Shown here one piece after another: positions 15,432-22,043 of a DNA stretch of 22,043 nt. This DNA is from Pseudomonadota bacterium (GTDB lineage: Bacteria > Pseudomonadota > Gammaproteobacteria > Burkholderiales > Burkholderiaceae). How positions within the stretch are numbered: position 1 is the first letter of the stretch; every line of letters starts with the position of its first letter. The position numbers and the translations under genes were made by a program. Under the pieces are notes generated by a model. It did no database searches. It had not been told where the DNA came from and was given only the letters and a program-made list of their open reading frames with translations. The DNA lies in the NCBI GenBank assembly GCA_029777935.1, contig JAKORH010000247.1, positions 1 to 22,043 on the forward strand, in the 5' to 3' direction.

Positions 15432-16658
15432 TCAGCGCGCAGTATCGCCGAGCCGCGGATCGAACAGTTCCGCCTCGACCCTCGCGTGCGCATCGGGGTC
15501 GCCCGCGCGCGACAGCGCGCCGACGCGCACGCCCAGCAGCCGGATGCGCCGGGCCAGATCGACCCGCTTCAGGCACTGGCCCGCGGCGCGGCGGATCGAC
15601 GGCGCGTCGTCGATCGGCGCCGGCAGCGTGACCGCGCGCGTCACGGTCTTGAAGTCCTCGAACCGCAGCTTGATCGCGACGTTGCGGCCGGCGTAGCGCT
15701 TGCGGCGCAGGTCGCCGGCCACCTCCTCGCACAATTCGGTGAAGATGTTCGCGAGCCGCGCGCGGTCGCGCACTGCGTGCAGGTCGTGCTCGAACGTGGT
15801 CTCGCGGCTCATCGACACCGGCTCGCTCGCCGTGACGACCGGTCGCTCGTCCCGGCCGTGCGCGGCCTCAGTGAGCCACGTGCCGTAGCTGGCGCCGAAG
15901 TGCTCGATCAGCCAGTCAGGCTCGGCCGCCGCCAGCTCGCCGATCGTCGCGATGCCGAGCCGCGCCAGCTTCGCAGCCGACTTCGGCCCCACGCCGTTGA
16001 TCCGCCGCACCGGCAGCGGCCAGATGCGCGTGGCGAGATCGTCCAGCGTGACCACGGTCAGGCCGTTCGGCTTGTCGAGTTCGGAGGCGATCTTGGCGAT
16101 CAGCTTGTTGGGCGCCAGTCCGATCGAGCAGGACAGACCGGTCGCGTCGCGCACCGCCTGCTTCAGTTCCTGCGCCACCTCGCGCGCGCACCACCAGGCG
16201 TCGGAATCGCTCGCGTCGGCGTCGAGCCGGGACGCGACGACATCCGTCAGGTCGATGAAGATTTCGTCGATGCCGCGGTCCTCGACCACCGGCGCGATCG
16301 CGCATACGGCCGCCTTGAACAGGCGCGAGTACTTGCGGTATTCCTCGAAGTCGACCGGCAGCAGCAGCGCGTCGGGTGCGAGCTTCGCGGCCTTCATCAA
16401 CCCCATCGCCGAGTTGACGCCGAACTTGCGCGCCTCGTAGGTGGCGGTCGTGATCACGCCGCGGCCGGCGTAGTCGCGCAACCGCGCGAAGCGGCGGCGC
16501 ATCTGCCCCGTCGCATGATCGGTCTCCCACACCGGCTGATGCCGCGCGCCGCCGCCGATCACGACCGGCAGCCCGCGCAATTCCGGATAGCGCAGCAGCT
16601 CGACCGACGCATAGAACGCGTCCATGTCGAGGTGCGCGATGACGCGGGTGGCCGGCAT
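15432..16658 (-). CDS. dinB: DNA polymerase IV (Y family), long-insert type
   Basis: DinB is the error-prone translesion polymerase of the SOS response. The 408-residue protein has the palm motifs HLDMDAFYASVE (Asp11, Asp13) and RGIDEIFIDLTD (Asp131-Glu132), where the usual form is SIDE. The helix-hairpin-helix segment VRRINGVGPKSAAKLARLG is present, and the little-finger domain fills about 250-360. Between VVIGGG and RGVITTATYEARKFG there is an extra block of about 28 residues (38-65), rich in Arg and Gln, that E. coli Pol IV lacks. The C-terminus ends ARVEAELFDPRLGDTAR and has no clear clamp-binding motif. It is 21 bp downstream of mepK on the same strand. No LexA box was recognised. Confidence 0.94.
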   Translation of the reverse strand: MPATRVIAHLDMDAFYASVELLRYPELRGLPVVIGGGARHQPVWETDHATGQMRRRFARLRDYAGRGVITTATYEARKFGVNSAMGLMKAAKLAPDALLLPVDFEEYRKYSRLFKAAVCAIAPVVEDRGIDEIFIDLTDVVASRLDADASDSDAWWCAREVAQELKQAVRDATGLSCSIGLAPNKLIAKIASELDKPNGLTVVTLDDLATRIWPLPVRRINGVGPKSAAKLARLGIATIGELAAAEPDWLIEHFGASYGTWLTEAAHGRDERPVVTASEPVSMSRETTFEHDLHAVRDRARLANIFTELCEEVAGDLRRKRYAGRNVAIKLRFEDFKTVTRAVTLPAPIDDAPSIRRAAGQCLKRVDLARRIRLLGVRVGALSRAGDPDAHARVEAELFDPRLGDTAR

Positions 16659-16679
16659 GGGCGCACAGAGCGCCAGCCG

Positions 16680-17213
16680 CTACCAGGTGCGCGGGCGCCC
16701 GGTGTCGACGTGCACGAAGTCCGACGCGGCGTAGTAGCCGACGCCGCCGGCGCCGAGCGCGATCGCCGCGTCGCGCAGCTTGCGCGTGTCGCGGCCGGTC
16801 AGGCGCACGTCGATCGCGCGGCCCTGCAGATGCAGGCTGTTGGTCGCCACGCCGTTGCTCCGCGCGTGCAGCAGCGCATTGGTATGCGGCGAGCGGTAGC
16901 CGGAGATGATCTCGAACGTGCCCGGTCCGCAGGCGAGGTTCAGCGCATGCAGCGTGTCGAACAGCCGCGGATCGATCGGATGCGCGTCGCCGGTTCGGAA
17001 GTCGCGCAGCAGCGTGTTCAGCGAAGCGAGTGCGCCGGGCACGTACGCGCCGGCGTCGAAATAGACCACGCGCAAGCCTTCGCCCGTGTGCGTGTGATAG
17101 AAGGTGAGCGACCGCGGCGCCGCGGCGCGGGCGCACGGCGCGATCGGCAATGCAAGCGCACCGAACGCAGCGAGCATGCGGCGGCGCTTGGAATCGACAG
17201 AGGACGCAGGCAC
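16680..17213 (-). CDS. mepK: MepK/YcbK-like murein endopeptidase (DUF882, Tat-type signal)
   Basis: MepK in E. coli hydrolyses 3-3 (mDAP-mDAP) crosslinks of peptidoglycan. This 177-residue protein follows it closely in pattern: FYHTHTGEGL, a FDAGAYVPGALASLNTLLRD helix, IISGYRSPHTNALL, then the M15-type zinc ligands His128 and Asp135 (SLHLQGRAIDVRL) and His168 (DFVHVDTGRP). GGVGYY precedes the last ligand, as in YcbK. With the GTG start at 17213 the N-terminus has SKRRRMLAAFGALALP, a twin-arginine-like signal; the ATG at 17177 would remove the arginines, so I prefer the GTG. It is divergent from the L,D-transpeptidase with 11 bp between the start codons, and followed by dinB on its own strand. 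Confidence 0.9.
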   Translation of the reverse strand: MPASSVDSKRRRMLAAFGALALPIAPCARAAAPRSLTFYHTHTGEGLRVVYFDAGAYVPGALASLNTLLRDFRTGDAHPIDPRLFDTLHALNLACGPGTFEIISGYRSPHTNALLHARSNGVATNSLHLQGRAIDVRLTGRDTRKLRDAAIALGAGGVGYYAASDFVHVDTGRPRTW

Positions 17214-17224
17214 GGCGAGCCGGA

Positions 17225-18874
17225 ATGAGCAGATCGCGCATCGTACCCCGGCGCACCGGCCGCGCCGACTCACGCGTTTGGCGGATCGCGCTGGGGATGC
17301 TGCTCGCGGCCGCCGCGCTGGCAGTCGCGGCTGCGCCGCCGGTCGAGGCGCTGCGCGCGCGTGTGGAAGCCTTGCGCGCGAATGACGACGCGCGGATCGG
17401 CGCCGGCTCGATCGCGGCGCGCAACCTCGTTGCCGCGCTGTACGAGCGGCGCGGCTTCACGCCGCTGTGGGCCGACGAAGAGCGTGCGCGCCGGCTGCAG
17501 GCGGACCTGCAGGCGAGCGCCACGCACGGCCTCGATCCGCGCGATTACCACGCGCAGGCGCTGGCGCATGCCGATGAAGTCGAGCGCGAGCTGCTGCTGA
17601 CCGACGCGTTCATCCGGCTCGCGTATCACCTGTCGTTCGGCAAGGCCGATCCGCGCTCGCTGCACGGCGGCTGGAACTTCGCGCGCACGCTGGGCGGAGT
17701 CGATCCGCTGGCGGCGCTGGTGCCGTTGATCGAGGCACCTGATCCCGCGGCTGCGCTCGAGGGGCTGGCGCCGCGCGTGCCGATGTATCGCGAGCTACGC
17801 GACGCGCTGGCGGAACTGCGCCGCATCGAGCGCGCCGGCGGCTGGCGCGCGATCGCGGCGGGAGCGAAGCTCGAAGCGGGCATGCGCGACGGCCGCGTCG
17901 AGGACTTGCGTGAGCGGCTGCGCGCGAGCGGCGATCTCGACGCTGGCGCGGACGGGCCGGACTTCGATGCTCCGCTCCAATCCGCGTTCAAGCGCTTCCA
18001 GGCGCGCCACGGACTCGCGGCCGACGGCGTGGTCGGCAAGTCGACGCTGGCAGCGCTGAACGTTTCGGTGGCCGACCGCATCGCGCAGGTACGCGTGAAC
18101 CTCGAGCGGCTGCGCTGGGTCGCGCGTGAACTCGAGGGCGACTACCTGCTGGTCGACATCGCGGGCTTTGGCGCGCAACTGACGCTCGACGATCGGCTCG
18201 TCTGGACATCGCGCGTGGTGGTCGGCCGGCCGTACCGCACCACGCCCGTGTTCCGCGCGCGGATGAAATATGTGGTGCTGAATCCGGAGTGGAACGTGCC
18301 GCCGACGATCCTGCGCGAGGACGTCGCGCCGAAGGTGACCCGTGATCCGGGCTATCTCCGCCAGCACGACATGCGCGTGCTCGACCGCGCCGGTAGGCCG
18401 CTCGACGCCTCCGCGATCGACTGGGCGCAGTACCGCGAGCGGCCGCGCGCGTTCCCCTACCAGATCGTGCAGGCGCCCGGCCGCGACAACCCGCTCGGCC
18501 GCATCAAGTTCATGTTCCCGAACGAGCACTCGGTGTACCTGCACGACACGCCGGCGCGCGCGCTGTTCGAGCAGCCGGTGCGCGCAGCGAGTTCCGGCTG
18601 CATCCGCATCGAGAAGCCGCTGGAACTCGCGCTGCTGCTGCTCGACGCGCGCGAATGGCCCGAGGACCGATTGCGCGAGGCGATCGCGAGCGGCCGCACG
18701 CAGACCGTGCCGGTCGCGCGCGCGGTGCCGGTGCTGCTGCTGTACTTCACCGCCAGAGTCGTCGACGGCGAACTGCAGTTCCGTCCCGACCTCTACGGAC
18801 GCGACCGCGCAGTGCTGTCTGCGCTGGCGGCACCGTTCCGCTTCGCGCCGGTCGATCGCGGCGGTCGGGGTTAG
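17225..18874 (+). CDS. ldtD: L,D-transpeptidase, LdtD/YcbB type
   Basis: LdtD enzymes form 3-3 crosslinks in peptidoglycan. The 549-residue protein has the YcbB architecture: an N-terminal hydrophobic signal (IALGMLLAAAALAVAAAPP, residues 21-39), a helical scaffold domain (about 60-235), a peptidoglycan-binding domain (about 246-281, with FKRFQARHGLAADGVVGKST) and a C-terminal YkuD catalytic domain with the long capping insertion after YVVLNPEWNVPPTI. The catalytic site is intact: His440 in YLHDTP and Cys459 in SSGCIRI. ATG 17225 has no strong ribosome site. Its promoter must lie in the tiny divergent gap or inside mepK. The TAG stop overlaps the stop of the convergent SDR gene. The symbol is by similarity of layout to E. 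coli. Confidence 0.92.
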   Translation: MSRSRIVPRRTGRADSRVWRIALGMLLAAAALAVAAAPPVEALRARVEALRANDDARIGAGSIAARNLVAALYERRGFTPLWADEERARRLQADLQASATHGLDPRDYHAQALAHADEVERELLLTDAFIRLAYHLSFGKADPRSLHGGWNFARTLGGVDPLAALVPLIEAPDPAAALEGLAPRVPMYRELRDALAELRRIERAGGWRAIAAGAKLEAGMRDGRVEDLRERLRASGDLDAGADGPDFDAPLQSAFKRFQARHGLAADGVVGKSTLAALNVSVADRIAQVRVNLERLRWVARELEGDYLLVDIAGFGAQLTLDDRLVWTSRVVVGRPYRTTPVFRARMKYVVLNPEWNVPPTILREDVAPKVTRDPGYLRQHDMRVLDRAGRPLDASAIDWAQYRERPRAFPYQIVQAPGRDNPLGRIKFMFPNEHSVYLHDTPARALFEQPVRAASSGCIRIEKPLELALLLLDAREWPEDRLREAIASGRTQTVPVARAVPVLLLYFTARVVDGELQFRPDLYGRDRAVLSALAAPFRFAPVDRGGRG

Positions 18875-19680
18875 AGGAACTTGCGGCCGAGCGCCCCGCC
18901 GACGCGCCGGACCAGCCATCGGGGTGCGGCGCGCGCGGCGGCGGTGGTCGCGCGATTGAGGGTGCCGGGGACGACGACGGCGTCGCCGCTCATGCACGCG
19001 CGATAGCCCGCGGCGGCGACCGCGTCGACGTCGCCGACGACGAACCCCGGAATCTGCGCCAGTCGCGCGTGGCGTCGCGTCGCGTTCGCCAGCATGCCGG
19101 TGGCGGTGATGCCGGGGCACAGCGCGGTCACGGTGACTCCGCTGTCGCGCAACTCCTCCGCCAGCGATTCCGACAGCGACAGCACGAACGCCTTGGTCGC
19201 CGCGTACAGCGCCAGCGTCGGCACCGGCTGGAAGGCGGCGATCGAAGCGACATTGAGCACGCGCCCGCGGCCGCGCGCGACCATCGGCGGCACGAACTGC
19301 GCCAGCATGGCGGTCAGCGCGGCGACGTTCAGGTCGATCACTCGCCGGTGGTGCTGCGAAGGAATCCGCACGAACGCTCCCTGCTCGAGCACGCCGGCGT
19401 TGTTCACCAGGACGTCGATCGTCATGCGTCGGCGGCGCAGTTGCGCGGCCAGTTTCGCTGCCGCCCGAGGTTGCGCGAGGTCCGCCGCCAACGGCAGCGC
19501 CTCGACGCTGAACTCCGCGCTGAGTGTGCGCGCCAGCGCACGCAGCTTGTCCGCGCTGCGTGCGACCAGCACCATGCGATGGCCGTCACGCGCAAAGCAG
19601 CGCGCGAGCGCCGCGCCGATCCCGGCCGATGCTCCGGTGATGAGCGCCGTCAATGTCGCCGTCGGGCGAGCCGGGGTCAT
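18871..19680 (-). CDS. SDR family NAD(P)-dependent dehydrogenase
   Basis: The 269-residue protein is a classical short-chain dehydrogenase. It has the cofactor motif TGASAGIG (residues 15-22), NNAG (93-96), Asn118, and the catalytic Ser146 (NVASIAA), Tyr159 and Lys163 (YAATK). It resembles the DltE/YqjQ-like group, which often acts on lipids or polyketides. Arg40 after the second strand (VLVAR) favours NADPH. AAGGA lies 6 bases before ATG 19680, which decides the start over the longer open frame. The C-terminal tail is basic (LNRATTAAARAAPRWLVRR), possibly membrane-associating. Its TAA stop overlaps the L,D-transpeptidase TAG on the other strand. The substrate is unknown. Confidence 0.92.
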   Translation of the reverse strand: MTPARPTATLTALITGASAGIGAALARCFARDGHRMVLVARSADKLRALARTLSAEFSVEALPLAADLAQPRAAAKLAAQLRRRRMTIDVLVNNAGVLEQGAFVRIPSQHHRRVIDLNVAALTAMLAQFVPPMVARGRGRVLNVASIAAFQPVPTLALYAATKAFVLSLSESLAEELRDSGVTVTALCPGITATGMLANATRRHARLAQIPGFVVGDVDAVAAAGYRACMSGDAVVVPGTLNRATTAAARAAPRWLVRRVGGALGRKFL

Positions 19681-19848
19681 GTCGAGTCCTTCCGTGGTCT
19701 GCGGCAATTCGAGGCGCGACGGCCGACTCACGCCTTTCCGTAGGTGAATTGTCCAACACGGCCTGCCCGGCAAGGGCGAGGGTAAAGTCAGCTTCGTGTC
19801 TCGCTTTCGCGCGGCACAGCCAGGGAACAAAAAGAGGGGGAGACAACT

Positions 19849-21039
19849 ATGCGTTCGTGCATTTCGCGCCTTGCTGCGGCCGTCGCCACGGCTGCAATTC
19901 TTGCGTCCTGCGCCGCAGTCACGTCACCGCCCGGCAAGCCGGAGTACATGCTCGTCGGCATCGATAACAAGGTGCAGTTTGCCGACGACGGGAGCCTGAA
20001 GCTCCTCCCGCCCGGCAAGGACTCGGTGACCATCGTGGATATCGGCACCGACCCCGGCCGGCCGCGAGTCGTCGCGAGCCTGCCGCTGATGAACTCGGTG
20101 GTCGGCCCGCCCACCAACCTCGCGGTCACGCCGGACGGAACACTCGGGCTGGTGGCGAACTCGCTCGATTGGACAGCGGACGGCGCCGGCTGGAAGTTCG
20201 TGCCCGACAACAAGCTCTACGTGATCGACCTCACCGTCAATCCGCCCCGGCACATCGACACGGTCGCGGTCGGCAAGCAGCCGTCGGGACTTTCGATCAA
20301 CCGGGCCGGCAACTTGGCGCTGATCGCCAACCGCGGCGACAACTCGATCAGCGTGCTTTCGATTCAGGGCAAGCAGGTCAAGTTGATCGACACGGTGGCG
20401 ATGGGCGAACAGGTCTCGGCGGTAGTCTTCACCCCGGACGGCAAGCGTGCGATGGCCGCGAAGTTCCCCGGCCACAAGCTGGCGCTGCTGAACGTCGATG
20501 GCCAGAAAGTGACGTACGACAAGCGCGACGTGCCCGTCGGTCTGTGGCCCTACAACCTGGGCGTCACGACCGACGGGAGGCTGGCGCTGACTCCCGACAA
20601 CGGCAACAGCGGCCGTTCCGATGGCCACGTCGACACCGTCACCGTGATCGACATCGAAGCGAATCCGCCGCGCGCGATCGACAAGGTCGTCATCGGCGAC
20701 GCGCCCGAGGGATTCGCGGTCAACCCGAACGGCAGGATGGCGGCGGCCATCCTGCTCGGTGGTTCGGACGGGCCGAAGAACGCGTGGTTCTACAAGCGCA
20801 GCGGCGCCGTGGTGACGTTGCGGATCGACGGCAAGCGGGTCACGAAGACCGGCGAAGTGGCCGTCGGAGGCATCCCGGAAGGCGCCGTGTTCAGCCCGGA
20901 TGGCAACTGGCTGTATGTCGGCAACTATGTGGACAACAACATCTCGGTGTTGCGGGTGGACGGCGACACTGTCGTCAATACCGGCGTGGTCGTCTCGTTG
21001 CCCGGCAGCCCGGCCTCGATGCGCGGGCGCGTGCAGTAG
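19849..21039 (+). CDS. YncE-like beta-propeller lipoprotein
   Basis: The 396-residue protein has a lipoprotein signal with lipobox LASC (Cys21) and then a beta-propeller of YVTN/YncE-type repeats. Repeated blades show the pattern of a DG turn, a NxxDNSISVL-like strand and xPPRxIDxVxVG: PPRHIDTVAVGKQPSG, NRGDNSISVLSIQG, PPRAIDKVVIGDAPEG, and VGNYVDNNISVLRVDG. It should be a lipid-anchored propeller in the envelope; family members bind ligands or DNA, or serve as scaffolds, and no catalytic residues can be named. A strong purine-rich ribosome site (GAGGGGGAG) lies about 8 bases before ATG 19849. It is divergent from the SDR gene across 168 bp. No terminator is visible after it. Confidence 0.88.
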   Translation: MRSCISRLAAAVATAAILASCAAVTSPPGKPEYMLVGIDNKVQFADDGSLKLLPPGKDSVTIVDIGTDPGRPRVVASLPLMNSVVGPPTNLAVTPDGTLGLVANSLDWTADGAGWKFVPDNKLYVIDLTVNPPRHIDTVAVGKQPSGLSINRAGNLALIANRGDNSISVLSIQGKQVKLIDTVAMGEQVSAVVFTPDGKRAMAAKFPGHKLALLNVDGQKVTYDKRDVPVGLWPYNLGVTTDGRLALTPDNGNSGRSDGHVDTVTVIDIEANPPRAIDKVVIGDAPEGFAVNPNGRMAAAILLGGSDGPKNAWFYKRSGAVVTLRIDGKRVTKTGEVAVGGIPEGAVFSPDGNWLYVGNYVDNNISVLRVDGDTVVNTGVVVSLPGSPASMRGRVQ

Positions 21040-21129
21040 GCGACTGCTGATCCGCGTCGATCTGCGGCATCGGCGCGGTTGGTCCTCCGGCCCGCACTCA
21101 CGATGCAGGCGCGGGCGGGCGGCGCAGCT

Positions 21130-21219
21130 GATCGCGCCGTGGTGTCCGCACTGGCCGCAAAGTTTCGCGTCGCGCCGGTGGATCGGGGAGCCACGGCGCC
21201 GCGCGTGGCAAGGTGAAGA
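21130..21219 (+). pseudogene. Remnant of an L,D-transpeptidase C-terminus
   Basis: In the otherwise empty gap 21040-21247, codons 21130-21189 read DRAVVSALAAKFRVAPVDRG. The end of the intact L,D-transpeptidase (18803-18862) reads DRAVLSALAAPFRFAPVDRG, so 17 of 20 residues match. The DNA matches at 47 of 60 positions, and 9 of the 13 differences are silent third-position changes. That pattern suggests a protein-coding paralogue that diverged before being lost. The frame runs on to a TGA at 21217-21219. Upstream in the same frame (from 21040) no further similarity is seen. It may be all that is left of a second enzyme; coincidence is possible but unlikely. Confidence 0.5.
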
Positions 21220-21247
21220 ATCCTTGCTTCAGCGTCCGGAGGCGAAC

Positions 21248-21532
21248 ATGCTGGTCAAGCTGACCGCCAGGAACCAGTTGACGCTGCCCAAGGCAGCGAT
21301 CAGCGCGGTCGGTCCGGCCGAATTATTTGATGTGCAGGTGCGCGACGGACAGATCATCCTGACGCCGGTCAACGTGCAGCGCGCCGGCGCGGTGCGCGCC
21401 AAGCTGGCCGAGCCGGGCATCACCGACCGCGACGTCGAGCAGGCGCGCGCGTGGGCGCGCCGTCCCGCGCCACGTTCGCAGCCTGCGCCGCGCGGCGCAC
21501 GCAAGCCGTCCACCCGGCGCGCGCGCGGATGA
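21248..21532 (+). CDS. AbrB/MazE-type antitoxin
   Basis: The 94-residue protein begins MLVKLTARNQLTLPKAAISA, the swapped-hairpin AbrB/SpoVT DNA-binding domain (about 1-50) used by antitoxins. A helical region (RAGAVRAKLAEPGITDRDVE) follows that would bind a toxin, and then a basic Arg/Pro tail. GGAGG lies 6 bases upstream of ATG 21248. Its stop overlaps, as ATGA, the start of a PIN-type toxin that is cut off after 15 codons (21529-21576). In intact modules of this type the antitoxin represses its own operon. Here it appears to be an orphan. Confidence 0.85.
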   Translation: MLVKLTARNQLTLPKAAISAVGPAELFDVQVRDGQIILTPVNVQRAGAVRAKLAEPGITDRDVEQARAWARRPAPRSQPAPRGARKPSTRRARG

Positions 21533-21576
21533 ACGCGCCGCCGCACGTCGTTCCGGACACGAATGAGGTGGGATGA
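21529..21576 (+). pseudogene. Truncated PIN-domain (VapC-like) toxin, first 15 codons
   Basis: An ATG overlapping the antitoxin stop (ATGA) opens MNAPPHVVPDTNEVG and then hits TGA. HVVPDTN matches the first strand of PIN ribonucleases, whose Asp in DTN is a metal ligand. The rest of the domain is absent from the window in every frame downstream, so this is a deletion remnant and not a single frameshift. The adjacent lower-GC gene and IS end fit a deletion during mobile-element activity. Confidence 0.6.
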
Positions 21577-21594
21577 AAACTTGGTGAGCGACAT

Positions 21595-21876
21595 ATGTAC
21601 CGATCCGAAGGCGCACGCCGGTGGTGGTTCCGCTCGAGGCGAAACTTCTTCGTCTTCTCCTCTCTGGCCTGGGGACTGCCAGTGACTCTATTCGCTCTAT
21701 GGGGAACCTGGAGCTTCGGCGGCGTTGGGTGGAAGCTGTATGTCATCGCCTCGGGAACTCTTTGCTCGATACTGTTTTCGCTTGGGATGTGGCTCTGGCT
21801 TAGCAAGTCGCGCGTCGACAACGACGAAAGTGGCGCACAGAAGGAGCCTGTCCGGAATTTTGTGTGTGAGGCATAG
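21595..21876 (+). CDS. Small two-helix membrane protein, 3' end within IS
   Basis: The 93-residue product has a basic N-terminus (RRWWFRSRRNF) and two predicted transmembrane helices, FFVFSSLAWGLPVTLFALW (about 19-37) and LYVIASGTLCSILFSLGMWL (about 48-67), then a short polar tail. I recognise no family. Base composition is visibly lower in G+C than the flanking genes. Its last ten residues (EPVRNFVCEA) and stop are encoded by what looks like the left end of the IS256-type element, so the native C-terminus was probably replaced. A modest GGTGAG lies about 8 bases before ATG 21595. It may not be functional. Confidence 0.55.
   Translation: MYRSEGARRWWFRSRRNFFVFSSLAWGLPVTLFALWGTWSFGGVGWKLYVIASGTLCSILFSLGMWLWLSKSRVDNDESGAQKEPVRNFVCEA
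21844..21876 (+). mobile_element. Probable left terminal inverted repeat of IS256-family element
   Basis: Directly upstream of the transposase, GAGCCTGTCCGGAATTTT followed by GTGTGTGAGGCATAG looks like the terminal inverted repeat of a Burkholderiales IS256-type element. The outer boundary is set by eye near 21844 and could be off by several bases. The matching right end and target duplication lie outside the window. Confidence 0.5.
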
Positions 21877-21899
21877 CATGCTGACTGAGAGGAGAAGCT

Positions 21900-22043
21900 A
21901 TGCCGAGCAAGACGAAGAAGGCGGCCGCTGTGCTGCCGCCGATTCCCAAGGAACTGATTGACCAGTTCGTCACCGGCCCTATGAGCGCCGAGGCGGTCAA
22001 TGCCACCTCGATGGCGTTCAAGAAGGCGCTGATCGAACGCGCC
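21900..22043 (+). CDS. IS256-family transposase, N-terminal part
   Basis: The visible 48 residues start MPSKTKKAAAVLPPIPKELI and continue DQFVTGPMSAEAVNATSMAF, which I recognise as the N-terminus of IS256-family (Mutator-like) transposases. The catalytic DDE residues lie far downstream, outside the window, so intactness cannot be judged. AGGAG lies 6 bases before ATG 21900. The element interrupts the membrane-protein gene and lies just after a broken toxin-antitoxin pair, marking this end of the window as an accessory region. Confidence 0.88.
   Translation, partial: MPSKTKKAAAVLPPIPKELIDQFVTGPMSAEAVNATSMAFKKALIERA

Noticed and set aside
21129..21165. APWCPHWPQSF in the frame leading into the antitoxin, resembling a thioredoxin WCPH motif
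   Set aside because: The second Cys is missing, no fold surrounds it, and another frame of the same bases gives the much stronger transpeptidase-tail match.

Overview
The window is GC-rich bacterial chromosome (roughly two thirds G+C by eye) and densely coded. The organism is most likely a betaproteobacterium, probably near Burkholderiales. I infer this from codon use, a MaeB-type malic enzyme, a DinB with the long insertion I associate with that group, a cysteine-rich CWC protein, and an IS256-family transposase of Burkholderiales type. No rRNA, tRNA or CRISPR array was seen.

Left part (1-5750). A partial exported protein runs off the left edge on the minus strand. Divergent from it is a three-gene plus-strand cluster: a serine-hydroxymethyltransferase-like PLP enzyme lacking the usual catalytic Glu, a GTP cyclohydrolase I (folE) with CSHH in place of CEHH, and a PixD-like BLUF blue-light sensor. 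SHMT and FolE both feed folate and pterin chemistry, so the photoreceptor makes this a candidate light-linked pterin module. Next come a small exported protein and a divergent AraC-family regulator, then a nitronate monooxygenase.

Middle (5750-14650). Two non-coding stretches flank a small thioredoxin-like gene. The first (5714-6042) holds a degenerate tandem repeat built on REP-like palindromes. The second (6439-6801) holds three strong hairpins in a row. A long plus-strand run follows: methyltransferase, aldo/keto reductase, geranylgeranyl-reductase-type flavoprotein, malic enzyme (maeB), exported SRPBCC protein, MaoC-like hydratase, CWC protein and an AcpA/phospholipase C-type lipoprotein. 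From maeB onward, stops and starts overlap or nearly touch, so that part is probably one transcript.

Right-centre (14650-19850). On the minus strand lie nnrU, dinB and a MepK/YcbK-like murein endopeptidase. An LdtD/YcbB-like L,D-transpeptidase is divergent from mepK, 11 bp away. One enzyme is expected to make 3-3 peptidoglycan crosslinks and the other to cut them. A convergent SDR dehydrogenase overlaps the transpeptidase stop by 3 bp.

Right end (19850-22043). A YncE-like beta-propeller lipoprotein is followed by a decayed accessory zone: a short echo of the L,D-transpeptidase C-terminus, an AbrB-type antitoxin, a PIN toxin cut off just after its DTN motif, a lower-GC two-helix membrane protein whose 3' end enters an IS end, and the start of an IS256-family transposase running off the window.
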